From: Kitasatospora albolonga
GTDB lineage: Bacteria > Actinomycetota > Actinomycetes > Streptomycetales > Streptomycetaceae
Direction: 5' to 3'
Assembly: GCA_002082585.1 (NCBI GenBank)
Contig: CP020563.1
Span: forward strand, 2,102,001-2,166,000
DNA length: 64,000 nucleotides
Part shown: one piece after another, positions 35,419 through 45,126 of the stretch
Layout: each line of letters opens with the position of its first letter
Numbering within the stretch: the first letter of the stretch is position 1
Position numbers and translations under genes: made by a program
The notes under the pieces: model-generated
Databases searched by the model: none
Told to the model about the DNA's origin: nothing
The model's input: the letters and a program-made list of their open reading frames with translations, nothing else

Positions 35419-35775
35419 CTACGGCCGGTCCAGCCGGAGCCGGTCCGCTCGCGGGAGACCGGCGACCACCAGGTCGTAGGAGTCCTCGATCAGCTCGCGC
35501 AGCAGCCGGTCCGGGACGCCGGAGACGGTCACCGTGTTCCAGTGGCGCTTGTTCATGTGCCAGCCGGGCACGATCGCCGCCGGGTGCTCCTCGCGGAGGC
35601 GGACCGCCTCGTCCGGGTCGCACTTGAGGTTGACCGTCAGCGGGTCCTCGTCCAGCGTGGCGAGGGCGAACATCTTGCCGAGCACCTTGAAGACCGAGAT
35701 CTCCGGCCCGAACGGGAACTCCTCCACGCTCGCGTTGAACTCCAGGCAGAAGGCGCGCAGCCGCTCGGGGGTCAT
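35419..35775 (-). CDS. MmcQ/YjbR family protein
   Basis: 118 residues, DUF419 double-wing fold. The core GWHMNKRHWNTVTV and FPFGPEISVFKVLGKMFAL are family marks. YjbR-like proteins are thought to bind DNA but no function is established. The start overlaps the CNNM gene stop by 4 bases, placing it in the phoH operon. Confidence 0.93.
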   Translation of the reverse strand: MTPERLRAFCLEFNASVEEFPFGPEISVFKVLGKMFALATLDEDPLTVNLKCDPDEAVRLREEHPAAIVPGWHMNKRHWNTVTVSGVPDRLLRELIEDSYDLVVAGLPRADRLRLDRP

Positions 35776-37067
35776 ACCGTCTCCGTCTCCGCTTCCTTCT
35801 CCTCGGGCTCCACCAGCACCGTGACGATCTTGTTGCGGCGGCCGGCCGGGGACTCGGCGGTGAGCCGGAGCTTACGGCCGTCGGGCAGCTCGATCGCGGC
35901 CGACGCACCGGCGATCGGGACCCGGCCGAGCGCCTTGGCGAGCAGTCCGCCGACGGTCTCCACGTCCTCGTCGTCGTACTCGTCGAGCCCGAACAGATCG
36001 CCGAGGTCCCCGATGTCGAGGCGGGCGGTCACCCGGTAGCAGCCGTTCTCCAGCTCCTGGACGGGCGGCAGTTCGCGGTCGTACTCGTCGGTGATCTCGC
36101 CGACGATCTCCTCCAGGATGTCCTCGATCGTGACGATGCCCGCCGTGCCGCCGTACTCGTCGATGACGACGGCGACATGGCTGCGGTCCCGCTGCATCTC
36201 GCGCAGCAGGTCCCCGGCGTTCTTGGTGTCGGGAACGAAGGCGGCGGGGCGCATCGCGGTGGCGACGGGGTCGGCCTCGGATTCGCGGTTGATGTGGGTC
36301 TTGCGGACCAGGTCCTTCAGATAGACGATCCCGACGATGTCGTCCTCGTTCTCCCCGGTGACCGGTATCCGGGAGAAGCCGGAGCGCAGGGCGAGGGTGA
36401 GGGCCTGGCGGACCGTCTTGAAGCGCTCGATGGAGACCAGGTCGGTGCGGGGCACCATCACCTCGCGCACCAGGGTGTCGCCCAGCTCGAAGACGGAGTG
36501 CACCATGCGGCGCTCGTCGTCCTCGATCAGCGACTCCGCCTCCGCGAGGTCGACCATGGCCCGCAGCTCCGCCTCACTGGCGAACGGGCCCTTGCGGAAG
36601 CCCTTGCCCGGGGTGAGCGCGTTGCCGATGAGGATCAGCAGCTGCGGGATCGGGCCCATGATCCGGGCCAGCGGCAGCAGGACGTACGCCGAGGCCGTCG
36701 CCGTGTTCAGCGGGTGCTGGCGGCCGATGGTGCGCGGGGAGACCCCGATGGCGACATAGCTGACGAGGACCATCACGGCCATCGCGAAGGCCAGCGCCTC
36801 CCAGGTCTCGGGGAACTTCTGGAGGCAGACGTAGGTGACGAGCACCCCGGCCGACATCTCGCAGGCGACCCGCACCAGCAGCGCCACGTTGAGATAGCGG
36901 GTCGGGTCGGCGGCGATCTGCGCGAGCTTCGCACTGCCGCGCCGCCCGGACCGGACGGCTTCGTCGGCCCGGAAGCTCGACGTACGGGCGATGCCCGCCT
37001 CGGCGCAGGCGGCCAGCCAGCCGATGACGACCAGCAGCACGGCACCGCTGATCAGGGAGGCGATCAC
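35772..37067 (-). CDS. CNNM/CorC-family transporter-like protein with CBS pair
   Basis: 431 residues, inner membrane. DUF21/CNNM membrane domain with about four hydrophobic segments (residues 1-150), two CBS domains (about 200-335; [16 protein letters not shown] starts them) that bind adenine nucleotides, and the CorC_HlyC domain (about 340-425). Proteins of this type are linked to Mg/Co efflux and are often named hemolysin-like. Overlaps ybeY by 4 bases. Confidence 0.93.
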   Translation of the reverse strand: MIASLISGAVLLVVIGWLAACAEAGIARTSSFRADEAVRSGRRGSAKLAQIAADPTRYLNVALLVRVACEMSAGVLVTYVCLQKFPETWEALAFAMAVMVLVSYVAIGVSPRTIGRQHPLNTATASAYVLLPLARIMGPIPQLLILIGNALTPGKGFRKGPFASEAELRAMVDLAEAESLIEDDERRMVHSVFELGDTLVREVMVPRTDLVSIERFKTVRQALTLALRSGFSRIPVTGENEDDIVGIVYLKDLVRKTHINRESEADPVATAMRPAAFVPDTKNAGDLLREMQRDRSHVAVVIDEYGGTAGIVTIEDILEEIVGEITDEYDRELPPVQELENGCYRVTARLDIGDLGDLFGLDEYDDEDVETVGGLLAKALGRVPIAGASAAIELPDGRKLRLTAESPAGRRNKIVTVLVEPEEKEAETETV

Positions 37068-37561
37068 GAGACGGTGGGGGCGGGGGATGCACCGGTGAGC
37101 CCCTGCTCACCGCGCCAGCCATCCACGATCGCGGCCTGGAGGCCGAACATCTCGGCCTTCTCGTCCGGCTCCTCGTGGTCGTACCCCAGCAGGTGCAGCA
37201 CTCCGTGGACGGTCAGGAGCTGGAGCTCCTCGTCCATGGAGTGCTGCGTCGGCGCCTCTTCGCCCTGCTTCTTCGCGACCTCCGGGCAGAGCACGATGTC
37301 ACCGAGGAGTCCCTGCGGGGGCTCCTCCTCGTCCTTGGCCGGAGGACGGAGCTCGTCCATCGGGAAGGACATGACATCGGTCGGACCGGGGAGGTCCATC
37401 CACTGGATGTGCAGCTGCTCCATGGCGTCGGTGTCGACCACGATCACCGAGAGCTCGGAGAGCGGGTGGATACGCATCCGGGCCAGTGCGTAGCGGGCGA
37501 TGTCGAGGATCGCCTGCTCATCGACCTCGGTTCCGGACTCGTTGTTGACGTCGATCGACAT
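37064..37561 (-). CDS. ybeY: endoribonuclease YbeY
   Basis: Processes the 3' end of 16S rRNA and takes part in ribosome quality control. 165 residues. The zinc motif is [16 protein letters not shown] (three His). [15 protein letters not shown] is the second family motif. The ATG at 37561 is 12 bases downstream of the phoH stop. Confidence 0.96.
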   Translation of the reverse strand: MSIDVNNESGTEVDEQAILDIARYALARMRIHPLSELSVIVVDTDAMEQLHIQWMDLPGPTDVMSFPMDELRPPAKDEEEPPQGLLGDIVLCPEVAKKQGEEAPTQHSMDEELQLLTVHGVLHLLGYDHEEPDEKAEMFGLQAAIVDGWRGEQGLTGASPAPTVS

Positions 37562-37573
37562 GGTGCGCTGCGA

Positions 37574-39718
37574 CTACTTCCCTTGACGCCGGTCGCGTCG
37601 GCCGTCTTCCCGGCCGTCCGCCTGACCGTCTCGTTGACCGTTTCGGCTGTCGTACTTCTCGTACGCGTCGACGATACGGCCGACGAGCTTGTGCCGGACG
37701 ACATCCTGCGAGGTGAGACGGGAGAAGTGCACGTCCTCCACACCGTCCAGGATCTCCTGGACCTGCCGCAGCCCGCTCTTGGTGCCGCTCGGCAGGTCGA
37801 CCTGGGTGATGTCACCGGTGATGACGATCTTGGAGTCGAAGCCGAGGCGGGTGAGGAACATCTTCATCTGCTCGGCGCTGGTGTTCTGCGCCTCGTCGAG
37901 GATGATGAACGCGTCATTCAGGGTGTTGTGCGTCAGCAGGTAGTCCTGGGTGACGTACAGCGAGTCCTCCGCCGCCACCTGGATGCAGACCGCCTCTTCG
38001 CGTCCGGCCGGCTCGATGCTGTCGATGAACCGCATCGGGCGGCCACCGCCGCCTGCCCCGTGATACTTCTCGGCCTTGCGGGCGAGCCGGAAGGGCTCGA
38101 TGCCCTCGGGGAGACGGATGTCGACGACGTGGGCGTCGTAACGGTGGTGGACAGGCCGGCCCTTGGCGAGCCCGGGCACCCGGCCCGCCGCCGGACGTCG
38201 GCGCGTGTAAGCCACTCCGCCGAGCGACTGGACCAGGGCGATCACATCGTCGCGGAGGGCGATCGAAGCGGTCGTGTACTGGATGCGGCAGGTACGGTCC
38301 GGCTGTGTGACCGGACCGCCGTCGGCGTCCAGGAGCCCCTGGAGCACCCCGAGGCGGACCTCGGCGGAATTGTGCAGATAGTCGTCCGGGACGAACTTCG
38401 AGTGGGACCGGGTCCCAAGAAGCTCCAGCTGCCGCAGGATCGCGGTGACCGGGTTCTCCAGGGTCACCACATCGCCCAGTGCCCTGGTCCGGTTCAGCAC
38501 GTAGTCCGGCCCGCCCCGGTGACGCAGGGTGACGCCCGTGAGCGCTCCTTGCAGGGCCTCGGCCAGCTCGGAGTCGGCCGTGGCGAACGACGGTGTTGTG
38601 GAGCCGGTGAGGCAGCCGTCACCGAGCAGCAGACCCAGTGCGTACGGGTCCATCGGGACCTCGCGCTCGGGAAAGCTGACGGGCGCGGTCAGCATCGGCA
38701 GCTCGTAACGGCGTGCGTGCGCCGCTCGGAGGTTGCCGATCATCTCCTTGGTCTCCAGGACCCGCCACGGCTTGTCCCGGCGGCGGTCGGCGGCGGTCCG
38801 GACCGTCCACAGGTGCTCGCCGCAGCACAGGGTCCAGGAGCCGTCCTGGGCGCTGACCCGGTAGATGTCCTTCTCGCCCTGGGGGTAGACGCCGAGGACG
38901 GGAGTCGGCTCGCCGTTGGAGCCGATGACAAGGTCACCCACCTCAAGGCTGCCGATGGGACGCCAGCCGTCGGGGGTGAGCACGTTGGTGAAGACCGGTT
39001 GCGCGCGGCCCCGCATATAGGCGAGCGGCGCCACCTCGATCGTGCCCGCCGCCATCAGGCGCGGGATCGAGTCGGGGTCGAGCATGTCGTGCAGGGCGTC
39101 GTAGAGCGGGCGCAGATACGGGTCGATCTTGTCGAAGAGCGTGCCCGGCAGGAAGCCGAGCCGCTCCCCCGCCTCGACGGCGGGGCGGGTCAGGATGATG
39201 CGGCTGACCTGCTTGGACTGGAGCGCCTGGACCGCCTTGGCCATGGCGAGGTAGGTCTTGCCGGTGCCCGCCGGGCCGATGCCGAAGACGATCGTGTGCT
39301 CGTCGATGGCGTCCACGTACCGCTTCTGGTTGAGCGTCTTGGGGCGGATGGTGCGGCCGCGGTTGGAGAGGATGTTCTGGGTGAGCACCTCGGCGGGTGT
39401 CTCGCCCTGGGGGTCCCCTTCGCCGGTGCCGGCCGCCCTGAGCATGGCGATCGACCGTTCCACTGCGTCCTCCGTCATCGGCGCTCCGGTGCGGAGCACG
39501 AGCATCATCTCGTCGAACAGGCGCTGGATGAGGGCGACGTCGGCCGCCTCGCCCGTGGCGCTGATCTCATTGCCCCGGACATGGATGTCGGCCGCCGGGA
39601 AAGCCTCTTCGATCACGCGCAACAGCGAGTCGCCCGATCCGAGGAGCATCACCATGGGGTGTGCGGCCGGGATGCGGATCTGGGCACGCGCCTGCGGCTG
39701 TGTGGATGACTGAGTCAT
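37574..39718 (-). CDS. phoH: PhoH-family ATPase with intein
   Basis: 714-residue precursor. N-terminal KH/PIN-associated region, then the P-loop: Walker A GPAGTGKTYLAMAKAV near residue 148, and Walker B IILDEAQNTS, where the coding is split. The intein (residues 239-598) sits two short segments before Walker B, between GR and TLNDAF. After splicing the host would be 354 residues, the normal PhoH length. Function is RNA-related (PhoH proteins of the YbeY partner cluster). The ATG at 39718 (MTQSSTQPQA) is preferred; 39742 is also possible. Confidence 0.95.
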   Translation of the reverse strand: MTQSSTQPQARAQIRIPAAHPMVMLLGSGDSLLRVIEEAFPAADIHVRGNEISATGEAADVALIQRLFDEMMLVLRTGAPMTEDAVERSIAMLRAAGTGEGDPQGETPAEVLTQNILSNRGRTIRPKTLNQKRYVDAIDEHTIVFGIGPAGTGKTYLAMAKAVQALQSKQVSRIILTRPAVEAGERLGFLPGTLFDKIDPYLRPLYDALHDMLDPDSIPRLMAAGTIEVAPLAYMRGRAQPVFTNVLTPDGWRPIGSLEVGDLVIGSNGEPTPVLGVYPQGEKDIYRVSAQDGSWTLCCGEHLWTVRTAADRRRDKPWRVLETKEMIGNLRAAHARRYELPMLTAPVSFPEREVPMDPYALGLLLGDGCLTGSTTPSFATADSELAEALQGALTGVTLRHRGGPDYVLNRTRALGDVVTLENPVTAILRQLELLGTRSHSKFVPDDYLHNSAEVRLGVLQGLLDADGGPVTQPDRTCRIQYTTASIALRDDVIALVQSLGGVAYTRRRPAAGRVPGLAKGRPVHHRYDAHVVDIRLPEGIEPFRLARKAEKYHGAGGGGRPMRFIDSIEPAGREEAVCIQVAAEDSLYVTQDYLLTHNTLNDAFIILDEAQNTSAEQMKMFLTRLGFDSKIVITGDITQVDLPSGTKSGLRQVQEILDGVEDVHFSRLTSQDVVRHKLVGRIVDAYEKYDSRNGQRDGQADGREDGRRDRRQGK
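37925..39004 (-). mobile_element. class 3-like intein with LAGLIDADG endonuclease
   Basis: 360 residues from Ala1 to Asn360 between host ...MRGR and TLND. Splicing block A (AQPVFTNVLTPDGWRPIG) has Ala, not Cys/Ser, at position 1. Block B has EHLW with Trp66, and its TxxH is altered to CGEH. Block F has Cys340 (EAVCIQV), and block G is LLTHN with Thr358, followed by +1 Thr. The Trp-Cys-Thr triad with a non-nucleophilic residue 1 is the class 3 intein signature. The homing domain has two LAGLIDADG motifs (LGLLLGDG at about 123-130 and LQGLLDADG at about 221-229), both with the catalytic Asp. Confidence 0.9.
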
Positions 39719-39871
39719 GGGCCGGCCCTCGGGCCTGCGCATACCTCCCGTTGCAGGGTTCTCGCCGTTCGACAACCTCTGGGTCACCAAGCCTACGACT
39801 TGGCGGTGACAACACGGAGTTCTTTTACCGGCCGTGTGTGCGAGGGGTGTGTGGAGGCCGTCGGTGCCCGC

Positions 39872-41059
39872 TCACTGGCGGAAGCCGATCGTGGGCACCG
39901 CCCGCCGCAGCGGCCAGGCGCGGGCCGTGGTGGGCAGCAGCTCCTCCAGGAACGCGTACCGCTCCAGGGCGGCCGGGTCCTGGTCGTCGAGGGTGCGGAT
40001 GCGCTGCCACCAGGCGGCGATCTCGGCCCAGCCGGGGGCGGAGAGGGAGCCGCCGAACTCCTGGACCGAGAGGGCGGCCGTCAGTCCGGCGAAGGCCAGG
40101 CGGTCCGCGAGCGGCCAGTCGGCCAGGGTGCCCGTGACGAACCCCGCCACGAAGACGTCCCCCGCCCCCGTCGGGTCGAGCGCCTCCACCTCGATGGCGG
40201 GCACCTGGGCGGCGGCCCCGGTCCGCCCGTCGACGGCGTACGCGCCCTCGGCGCCCAGGGTGACCACGGCGAGCGGGACCCGTTCGGCGAGGGCGTGGGC
40301 GGCGGCGCGCGGACAGTCGGTACGGGTGTAGCGCATCGCCTCCTGGGCGTTGGGCAGGAACGCCTCGCAGTGCGCCAGGTCGGGCAGCGCGTCCAGGTCC
40401 CAGCGGCCGGTCTCGTCCCAGCCGACGTCGGCGAAGATCCGCGCGCCCTGCCGGGCGGCCGCGGCGACCCAGGGTTCGCTGCGGCCGGGCACGAGCGAGG
40501 CGATGGCGGCCCGGGCGCGCGGCGGACACTGCGGGAAGACGGGGACGGACGCGGTGGGGGTGGAAGCGGGAGTGGAGGGGGCGTGGGCCGTGGAAGCGGA
40601 CGGGGCGGCTTCCGCACCGCCCGGTTCCGCCCGGCCCGGGAGTGCTGTCGGCGCCGGGGCCTCGTGGCCGTGGGAGACCATCGTGCGCTCGCCCTCGTAC
40701 GCCATCGAGACGGTCACCGGGGAGTGCCAGCCGGGGACGGTGTGCGACATCGACAGGTCGATGCCCTCGCCCTGTTCGAGCGCGTCCCAGCAGTACTCCC
40801 CGTAGTGGTCGTCGCCGAAGGCGGCGGCGAGGGACGTGCGCAGGCCGAGGCGGGCGAGCGCGGTGGCCATGTTGGCGACGCCGCCGGGGCTGGAGCCCAT
40901 GCCCCGGGCCCAGGACTCGGTGCCGCGCACGGGGGCGCTGTCGAGGCCGGTGAAGATGATGTCGAGGAAGACCGTGCCCGTGAGGAAGACGTCGCAGGCG
41001 GGGTCCTGCGGGGCGCGCAGCGCCAGCAGCGGGTCGATCCCTGGAGTGTCAGTGCTCAC
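39872..41059 (-). CDS. PfkB-family carbohydrate kinase
   Basis: 395 residues of the ribokinase fold. Substrate motif SSPGGVANMATALARLGL, then the C-terminal DPTGAGDVFVAGFVTG with the catalytic Asp of PfkB kinases. Around residues 155-190 there is an Ala/Pro/Thr-rich insert (low-complexity, TPASTPTASVP) absent from most relatives. The GTG at 41059 has GGAG at 6 bases. Divergent from an MFS gene. The sugar substrate is unknown. Confidence 0.88.
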   Translation of the reverse strand: MSTDTPGIDPLLALRAPQDPACDVFLTGTVFLDIIFTGLDSAPVRGTESWARGMGSSPGGVANMATALARLGLRTSLAAAFGDDHYGEYCWDALEQGEGIDLSMSHTVPGWHSPVTVSMAYEGERTMVSHGHEAPAPTALPGRAEPGGAEAAPSASTAHAPSTPASTPTASVPVFPQCPPRARAAIASLVPGRSEPWVAAAARQGARIFADVGWDETGRWDLDALPDLAHCEAFLPNAQEAMRYTRTDCPRAAAHALAERVPLAVVTLGAEGAYAVDGRTGAAAQVPAIEVEALDPTGAGDVFVAGFVTGTLADWPLADRLAFAGLTAALSVQEFGGSLSAPGWAEIAAWWQRIRTLDDQDPAALERYAFLEELLPTTARAWPLRRAVPTIGFRQ

Positions 41060-41489
41060 CGTGCGCTCCCGGCCGTGCGGCAGATGCAGTTCTGGACAGT
41101 GTGAGATCCGGCCAGTGTGCCCGATAAGGGTGCCGGGGCGGAGTCCCCCCGCCGATGCGGAGGGCGTCGGCGCGTCCACCCTGACCTGCATAAACATGCG
41201 CCGCTACCCGGCTTCCGGGCGCATAAACGCATAAGTGGCCCAGATCACAGCGAGGCGGCTTTCGGTCGGCTGGTAGCGCTTGATACAAATTGCCCCGCGA
41301 GCACCTTCGGGGACGTTGCCCGACGAGAGCCGCACTTCTCGCATCTCCCCGTATTTCACTGTATTCCCCCTGCATTGCCCTTCCCTTTTCCCGCGTGCTC
41401 GGCACGGCTCCGCTCCGCCCTGCCCCGCGCGCGTCGCTCCACCCCCCTCCCCTCCCCCTGCCTGCTCAGGCATGTCTTCAGGAACGCCC
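41060..41489. other. divergent intergenic region with GCATAAAC repeats
   Basis: This 430-base region between the kinase and MFS starts contains GCATAAAC at 41188-41195 and 41221-41228 and GCATAAG at 41229-41235, a short CCCGG-CTT-CCGGG hairpin at about 41207, and a locally AT-rich patch (41275-41290). These may be sites for a common regulator. The right half before the MFS start is pyrimidine-rich and has no other sign of function. Confidence 0.4.
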
Positions 41490-42842
41490 ATGTCCTCGCG
41501 CCCGCGCGCCGCGTGGCCTCTGGTCGCCGTCTTCACCGCCGGTTACCTCGCCTCCTATCTGCTCCCCACCGTCGTCGGCCGCCTCAGCGTCCATCTCGGG
41601 CTGAGTTCCGCGCAGGCGGGCCTGGTCGGCAGTGCCCTGCTGCTCAGTTCGGCGAGTGCCGGGTTCACGCTGGCGGGCCGGGTCGAGCGGTACGGGTCCC
41701 GCACCCCGGCCCGGATCGGTCTGGTGCTGGCCGCCGTGGGGTACGGCTGCGCCGCGCTGGCCGGGTCCGTACCGCTGGTGGTCCTCGGTGTGATGGTCGG
41801 CGGTTTCGGCTCGGGCACGGCCACGGCGGTCGCGGCGGCCGGGATCGCCGCGCAGCGCGACCCGCACCGGACGTCCTCGCTCGGGCTGCTCACCGTCTCC
41901 GCCACGGCGGGCGCCCTCTATCTGACGATCCCGCACCTCGGCGGCGGCCACCGGGTGCCGTTCGTCGCGATCGCCCTGGCCGCCCTGCTCGTCTGGCCCG
42001 CCACCGCACGGCTGAACGGGCCCACGGCCCCCGAGGAGTCCGCCGCGCAGATCACCGGGCGGCTGCCGCACCGCCGCTCCGGTCTCGTCCTGGCGGGCGG
42101 CATGCTGGTCTGGTCCATGGCGCAGAACGCGCTGTGGGGCGTCAGCAGCCGCATCGGCATCACCCAGGCGGGGCTGACCGAGGTCACCGTCGGAGTCGTC
42201 TTCGCCGCCGCCCTCGGCGCGGGGCTGCTGGGCGTCATGGGCGCTGGGGTGCTCGGCGCGCGGGTGGGCCGGGCGGTGCCGATCGGGCTGGGGACCGTGG
42301 TCATCGCGGGGAGCATCGTGCTCAGCTCCTCGGCCCGGGACCTCACCTCGTTCGCGACCGGCGAGATCCTCTGGAACACCGTCTACCCGGTGGTCCTCTC
42401 CTATCTGATCGGCCTGGCCGCCTCCCTGGACGTACGGGGCCGCTGGGCGGTCCTGGCGGGCTCGGCCTCCTCCGTGGGCGTGGCCTGCGGGCCGCTCCTG
42501 GGCAGCGTGCTCTCCGAGGAGGCCGGCTATCCGGTGATGGGGCTGATCCTCGGCGCGGCCACCCTCCTGGTCGCCGCGCCCGTCACCGCCGTGGCCCTGC
42601 ACACCGGTGGCCGCCCGCTGGTGCCCGGCTCGGTCCGCCGTCGCGGTGGCGCCCCGGCCGCGCTGCTGGCCGCCACCACCGGCAGCCTCTCCGGCGCGGT
42701 GCCGAAGCTCGGCTCACCGGAGCAGCCCGTCACCGAGCTCCGCGTACGGCGCAGGCGGCTGGTGCGCAGCGCGATCCGGACAGCCGGGCCGGACGGCGGG
42801 CCCGGTCAGTCGAACGCGTACGCCTCGACCTCGGACAGATAG
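41490..42842 (+). CDS. MFS transporter
   Basis: 450 residues with about 12 hydrophobic segments. The first starts at AWPLVAVFTAGYLASYLLP, and VERYGSRTPARIG is the cytoplasmic loop 2-3 motif. The ATG at 41490 follows AGGA at 6 bases. The hydrophilic last 60 residues are Arg-rich. Its 3' end overlaps that of the convergent purine deaminase gene by 37 bases. Substrate is unknown. Confidence 0.85.
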   Translation: MSSRPRAAWPLVAVFTAGYLASYLLPTVVGRLSVHLGLSSAQAGLVGSALLLSSASAGFTLAGRVERYGSRTPARIGLVLAAVGYGCAALAGSVPLVVLGVMVGGFGSGTATAVAAAGIAAQRDPHRTSSLGLLTVSATAGALYLTIPHLGGGHRVPFVAIALAALLVWPATARLNGPTAPEESAAQITGRLPHRRSGLVLAGGMLVWSMAQNALWGVSSRIGITQAGLTEVTVGVVFAAALGAGLLGVMGAGVLGARVGRAVPIGLGTVVIAGSIVLSSSARDLTSFATGEILWNTVYPVVLSYLIGLAASLDVRGRWAVLAGSASSVGVACGPLLGSVLSEEAGYPVMGLILGAATLLVAAPVTAVALHTGGRPLVPGSVRRRGGAPAALLAATTGSLSGAVPKLGSPEQPVTELRVRRRRLVRSAIRTAGPDGGPGQSNAYASTSDR

Positions 42843-43810
42843 CGCGCCCGGCGCTCCTCGTCGTGGTCGAGGAAGGCCGCCTGGAAGGAGTTGCGGGCCA
42901 GGGTGCGCAGTTGTTCCGGCTCCAGGGCGAGGGCGTCCCGTACGGCGTCGAAGTTGTCCCCCGCGTACCCGCCGAAGTAGGCGGGGTCGTCGGAGTTGAC
43001 CGTGCAGAGGAGGCCCGCCGCCATCATCTCCGGCAGCGGGTGGTCCTTCAGCGTGTCGACCGTGCGCAGCCGGACGTTGGAGAGCGGGCAGAGCGTCAGC
43101 GGCACCCGGTCCGCGACCAGCCGGGCCACCAGCTCCGGGTCCTCCATGCAGCGCAGCCCGTGGTCGATCCGCTCGACGCCGAGGATGTCCAGGGCCTCCC
43201 GGATGTAGGACGGCGGCCCCTCCTCCCCCGCGTGGGCCACCTTGCGCAGCCCGAGGGCGGTGGCCGCCTCGTACACCGCGCGGAACTTGGCGGGCGGGTG
43301 GCCGACCTCGGCGGAGTCCAGGCCGATCGCGCTGATCCGGTGGAGGTAGGGGCGGGCGGCGTCCAGGGTGCCGAGGGCGGCCTCGGCGGAGAGGTCGCGG
43401 AGGAAACACAGGATGAGCTGGGTGGAGACGCCGTGGGTCTCCTCGCTGCGCTCCAGGGCCCGGCTCAGCCCCTCGATGACCGTGCCGATGGGGACGCCCC
43501 GGGCGGTGTGGGCCTGCGGGTCGAAGAAGATCTCGGCGTGCCGGACGCCCTGGGCGGCGGCGCGGGCGAGGTAGGCGTCGGCGAGTTCGGTGAAGTCCTC
43601 CTCCGTCCGCAGCACGGCCATGAGCGCGTAGTAGAGGTCCAGGAAGGACTGGAGGTCCTCGAACCGGTAGGCCCGGCGCAGTTCGTCGGTGGTGGCGTAC
43701 GGCAGGGTCACCCCGTTGCGCTCCGCGAGGGCGAAGGCGAGTTCGGGCTCGAGGGTGCCTTCGATGTGGAGGTGGAGTTCGGCCTTGGGGAGGTGCACGG
43801 TGTCTCGCAA
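42806..43810 (-). CDS. adenosine/adenine deaminase-family enzyme
   Basis: 334 residues, metal-dependent amidohydrolase fold. HLHIEGTLEP is the first metal motif, KVAHAGEEG the catalytic site region, and LCPLSNVRL and CTVNSDDPA carry later metal ligands. The substrate loop reads GLDSAEVGHPPAKF. Adenosine deaminases usually have GLDLAGDE-like sequence here, and the GLDSSExGxPP type belongs to adenine deaminases, so adenine or a related base is the likely substrate. It converges on the MFS gene with overlapping ends. Confidence 0.88.
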   Translation of the reverse strand: MRDTVHLPKAELHLHIEGTLEPELAFALAERNGVTLPYATTDELRRAYRFEDLQSFLDLYYALMAVLRTEEDFTELADAYLARAAAQGVRHAEIFFDPQAHTARGVPIGTVIEGLSRALERSEETHGVSTQLILCFLRDLSAEAALGTLDAARPYLHRISAIGLDSAEVGHPPAKFRAVYEAATALGLRKVAHAGEEGPPSYIREALDILGVERIDHGLRCMEDPELVARLVADRVPLTLCPLSNVRLRTVDTLKDHPLPEMMAAGLLCTVNSDDPAYFGGYAGDNFDAVRDALALEPEQLRTLARNSFQAAFLDHDEERRARYLSEVEAYAFD

Positions 43811-43828
43811 ACGGTGGTGCTGGTGGGG

Positions 43829-44740
43829 TCAGTGGTGGCGAGGGGGCAGCGGGACCCGGATCAGATCCTGGGCCACGGTGAGCTCGCCGTCGAACCCGGC
43901 CGCGCGGGCCTGGGCCTCAAAGAGTTCGGGGTCGCTGTAGCGCTGCGAGAAGTGGGTCAGCACCAGATGGCGTACGTCCGACTCCTTCGCGACCCGGGCG
44001 GCCTGGCCCGCGGTCAGATGGCCGTGGTCGGTGGCGAGCTTCTCGTCCTCGTCGAGGAAGGTCGACTCGATGACGAGCATGTCGCACCCCTCGGCGAGCG
44101 CGTACACCCCGTCGCAGAGCCGGGTGTCCATGACGAACGCGAACCGCTGCCCGCGCCGGTGCTCGGAGACCTGCTCCAGCGTGACGCCGCCGAGTGCGCC
44201 CTCGCGCTGGAGACGGCCGACATCCGGTCCGGCGATCCCGTGCTCCTTGAGGAGGGCGGGCAGCATCCGGCGGGTGTCGGGCTCGGTGAGGCGGTAGCCG
44301 TACGACTCGACGGGGTGCGAGAGCCGGTGGCTGTCCAGGGTGTACGAGGACGTGGTGGCGAGGACCCCGCCGGTCCCGGTGACCGGGGTCTCGGTCAGCC
44401 GGACGGTCTCGCGGTAGGCGGTGGCGTACCGCAGCCGGTCGAAGAAGTGCTGCCCGCTCGCCGGGTAGTGGGCGGTGACGGGGTGGGGCACCTGGTCCAG
44501 GTTGATGCGCTGGATCACCCCGGCGAGCCCGAGGGAGTGGTCGCCGTGGAAGTGGGTGACGCAGATCCGGTCGATGTCGTGCGCGGCGACCCCGGCCCGC
44601 AGCATCTGGCGCTGGGTGCCCTCGCCGGGGTCGAAGAGGAGGCCCTCGCCGTCCCAGCGCAGCAGATAGCCGTTGTGGTTGCGGTGCCGGGTCGGGACCT
44701 GGCTGGCGGTGCCGAGCACCACCAGCTCGCGTACGGACAT
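43829..44740 (-). CDS. rnz: ribonuclease Z
   Basis: tRNA 3' processing endonuclease. 303 residues, metallo-beta-lactamase fold. Zinc motif [11 protein letters not shown], start [22 protein letters not shown], and later [15 protein letters not shown] with ligand histidines, ending [10 protein letters not shown]. The ATG at 44740 follows CAGGAG. 18 bases upstream of the deaminase gene on the same strand. Confidence 0.94.
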   Translation of the reverse strand: MSVRELVVLGTASQVPTRHRNHNGYLLRWDGEGLLFDPGEGTQRQMLRAGVAAHDIDRICVTHFHGDHSLGLAGVIQRINLDQVPHPVTAHYPASGQHFFDRLRYATAYRETVRLTETPVTGTGGVLATTSSYTLDSHRLSHPVESYGYRLTEPDTRRMLPALLKEHGIAGPDVGRLQREGALGGVTLEQVSEHRRGQRFAFVMDTRLCDGVYALAEGCDMLVIESTFLDEDEKLATDHGHLTAGQAARVAKESDVRHLVLTHFSQRYSDPELFEAQARAAGFDGELTVAQDLIRVPLPPRHH

Positions 44741-44766
44741 GGGGAAACGCTCCTGCGGTGCGGGGG

Positions 44767-45126
44767 TTATCCGGGGGGCCACTGGAGGCCGCGGCCCCCG
44801 AGGACGTGGGCGTGCGCGTGGAAGACGGTCTGGCCGGCGCCGGAGCCGGTGTTGAAGATGACCCGGTAGCCGGTGGAGTCGATCTTCTCGTCGGCGGCGA
44901 CCGCCCCGGCCTCGGTCAGCACGTCGGCGGCGACCTGCGGTTCGGCGGCGGCCAGCGAGGCGGCGTCCGGGTAGTGGACCTTGGGGATGACCAGGACGTG
45001 GGTCGGAGCCTGCGGATTGATGTCGCGGAAGGCGACGGTGGTGTCGCTCTCCCGGACGATGGTCGCCGGGATGTCTCCCGAGACGATCTTGCAGAACAGG
45101 CAGTCGGTCTGCGGCTCTCCCGCCAT
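44767..45126 (-). CDS. hinT: histidine triad nucleotide-binding protein
   Basis: 119 residues. [14 protein letters not shown] start with a cysteine pair, [19 protein letters not shown] with the HxHxH triad, and IPKVHYPD. Hydrolyses nucleoside phosphoramidates and acyl-adenylates. AGGAGG-like site before the ATG at 45126. Lies between rnz and rsmE on the same strand. Confidence 0.95.
   Translation of the reverse strand: MAGEPQTDCLFCKIVSGDIPATIVRESDTTVAFRDINPQAPTHVLVIPKVHYPDAASLAAAEPQVAADVLTEAGAVAADEKIDSTGYRVIFNTGSGAGQTVFHAHAHVLGGRGLQWPPG

Noticed and set aside
41117..44869. 1250-codon plus-strand ORF
   Set aside because: It overlaps the MFS gene in another frame, then the deaminase and rnz genes antisense. 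Composition is a shadow, and the true genes have clear motifs.
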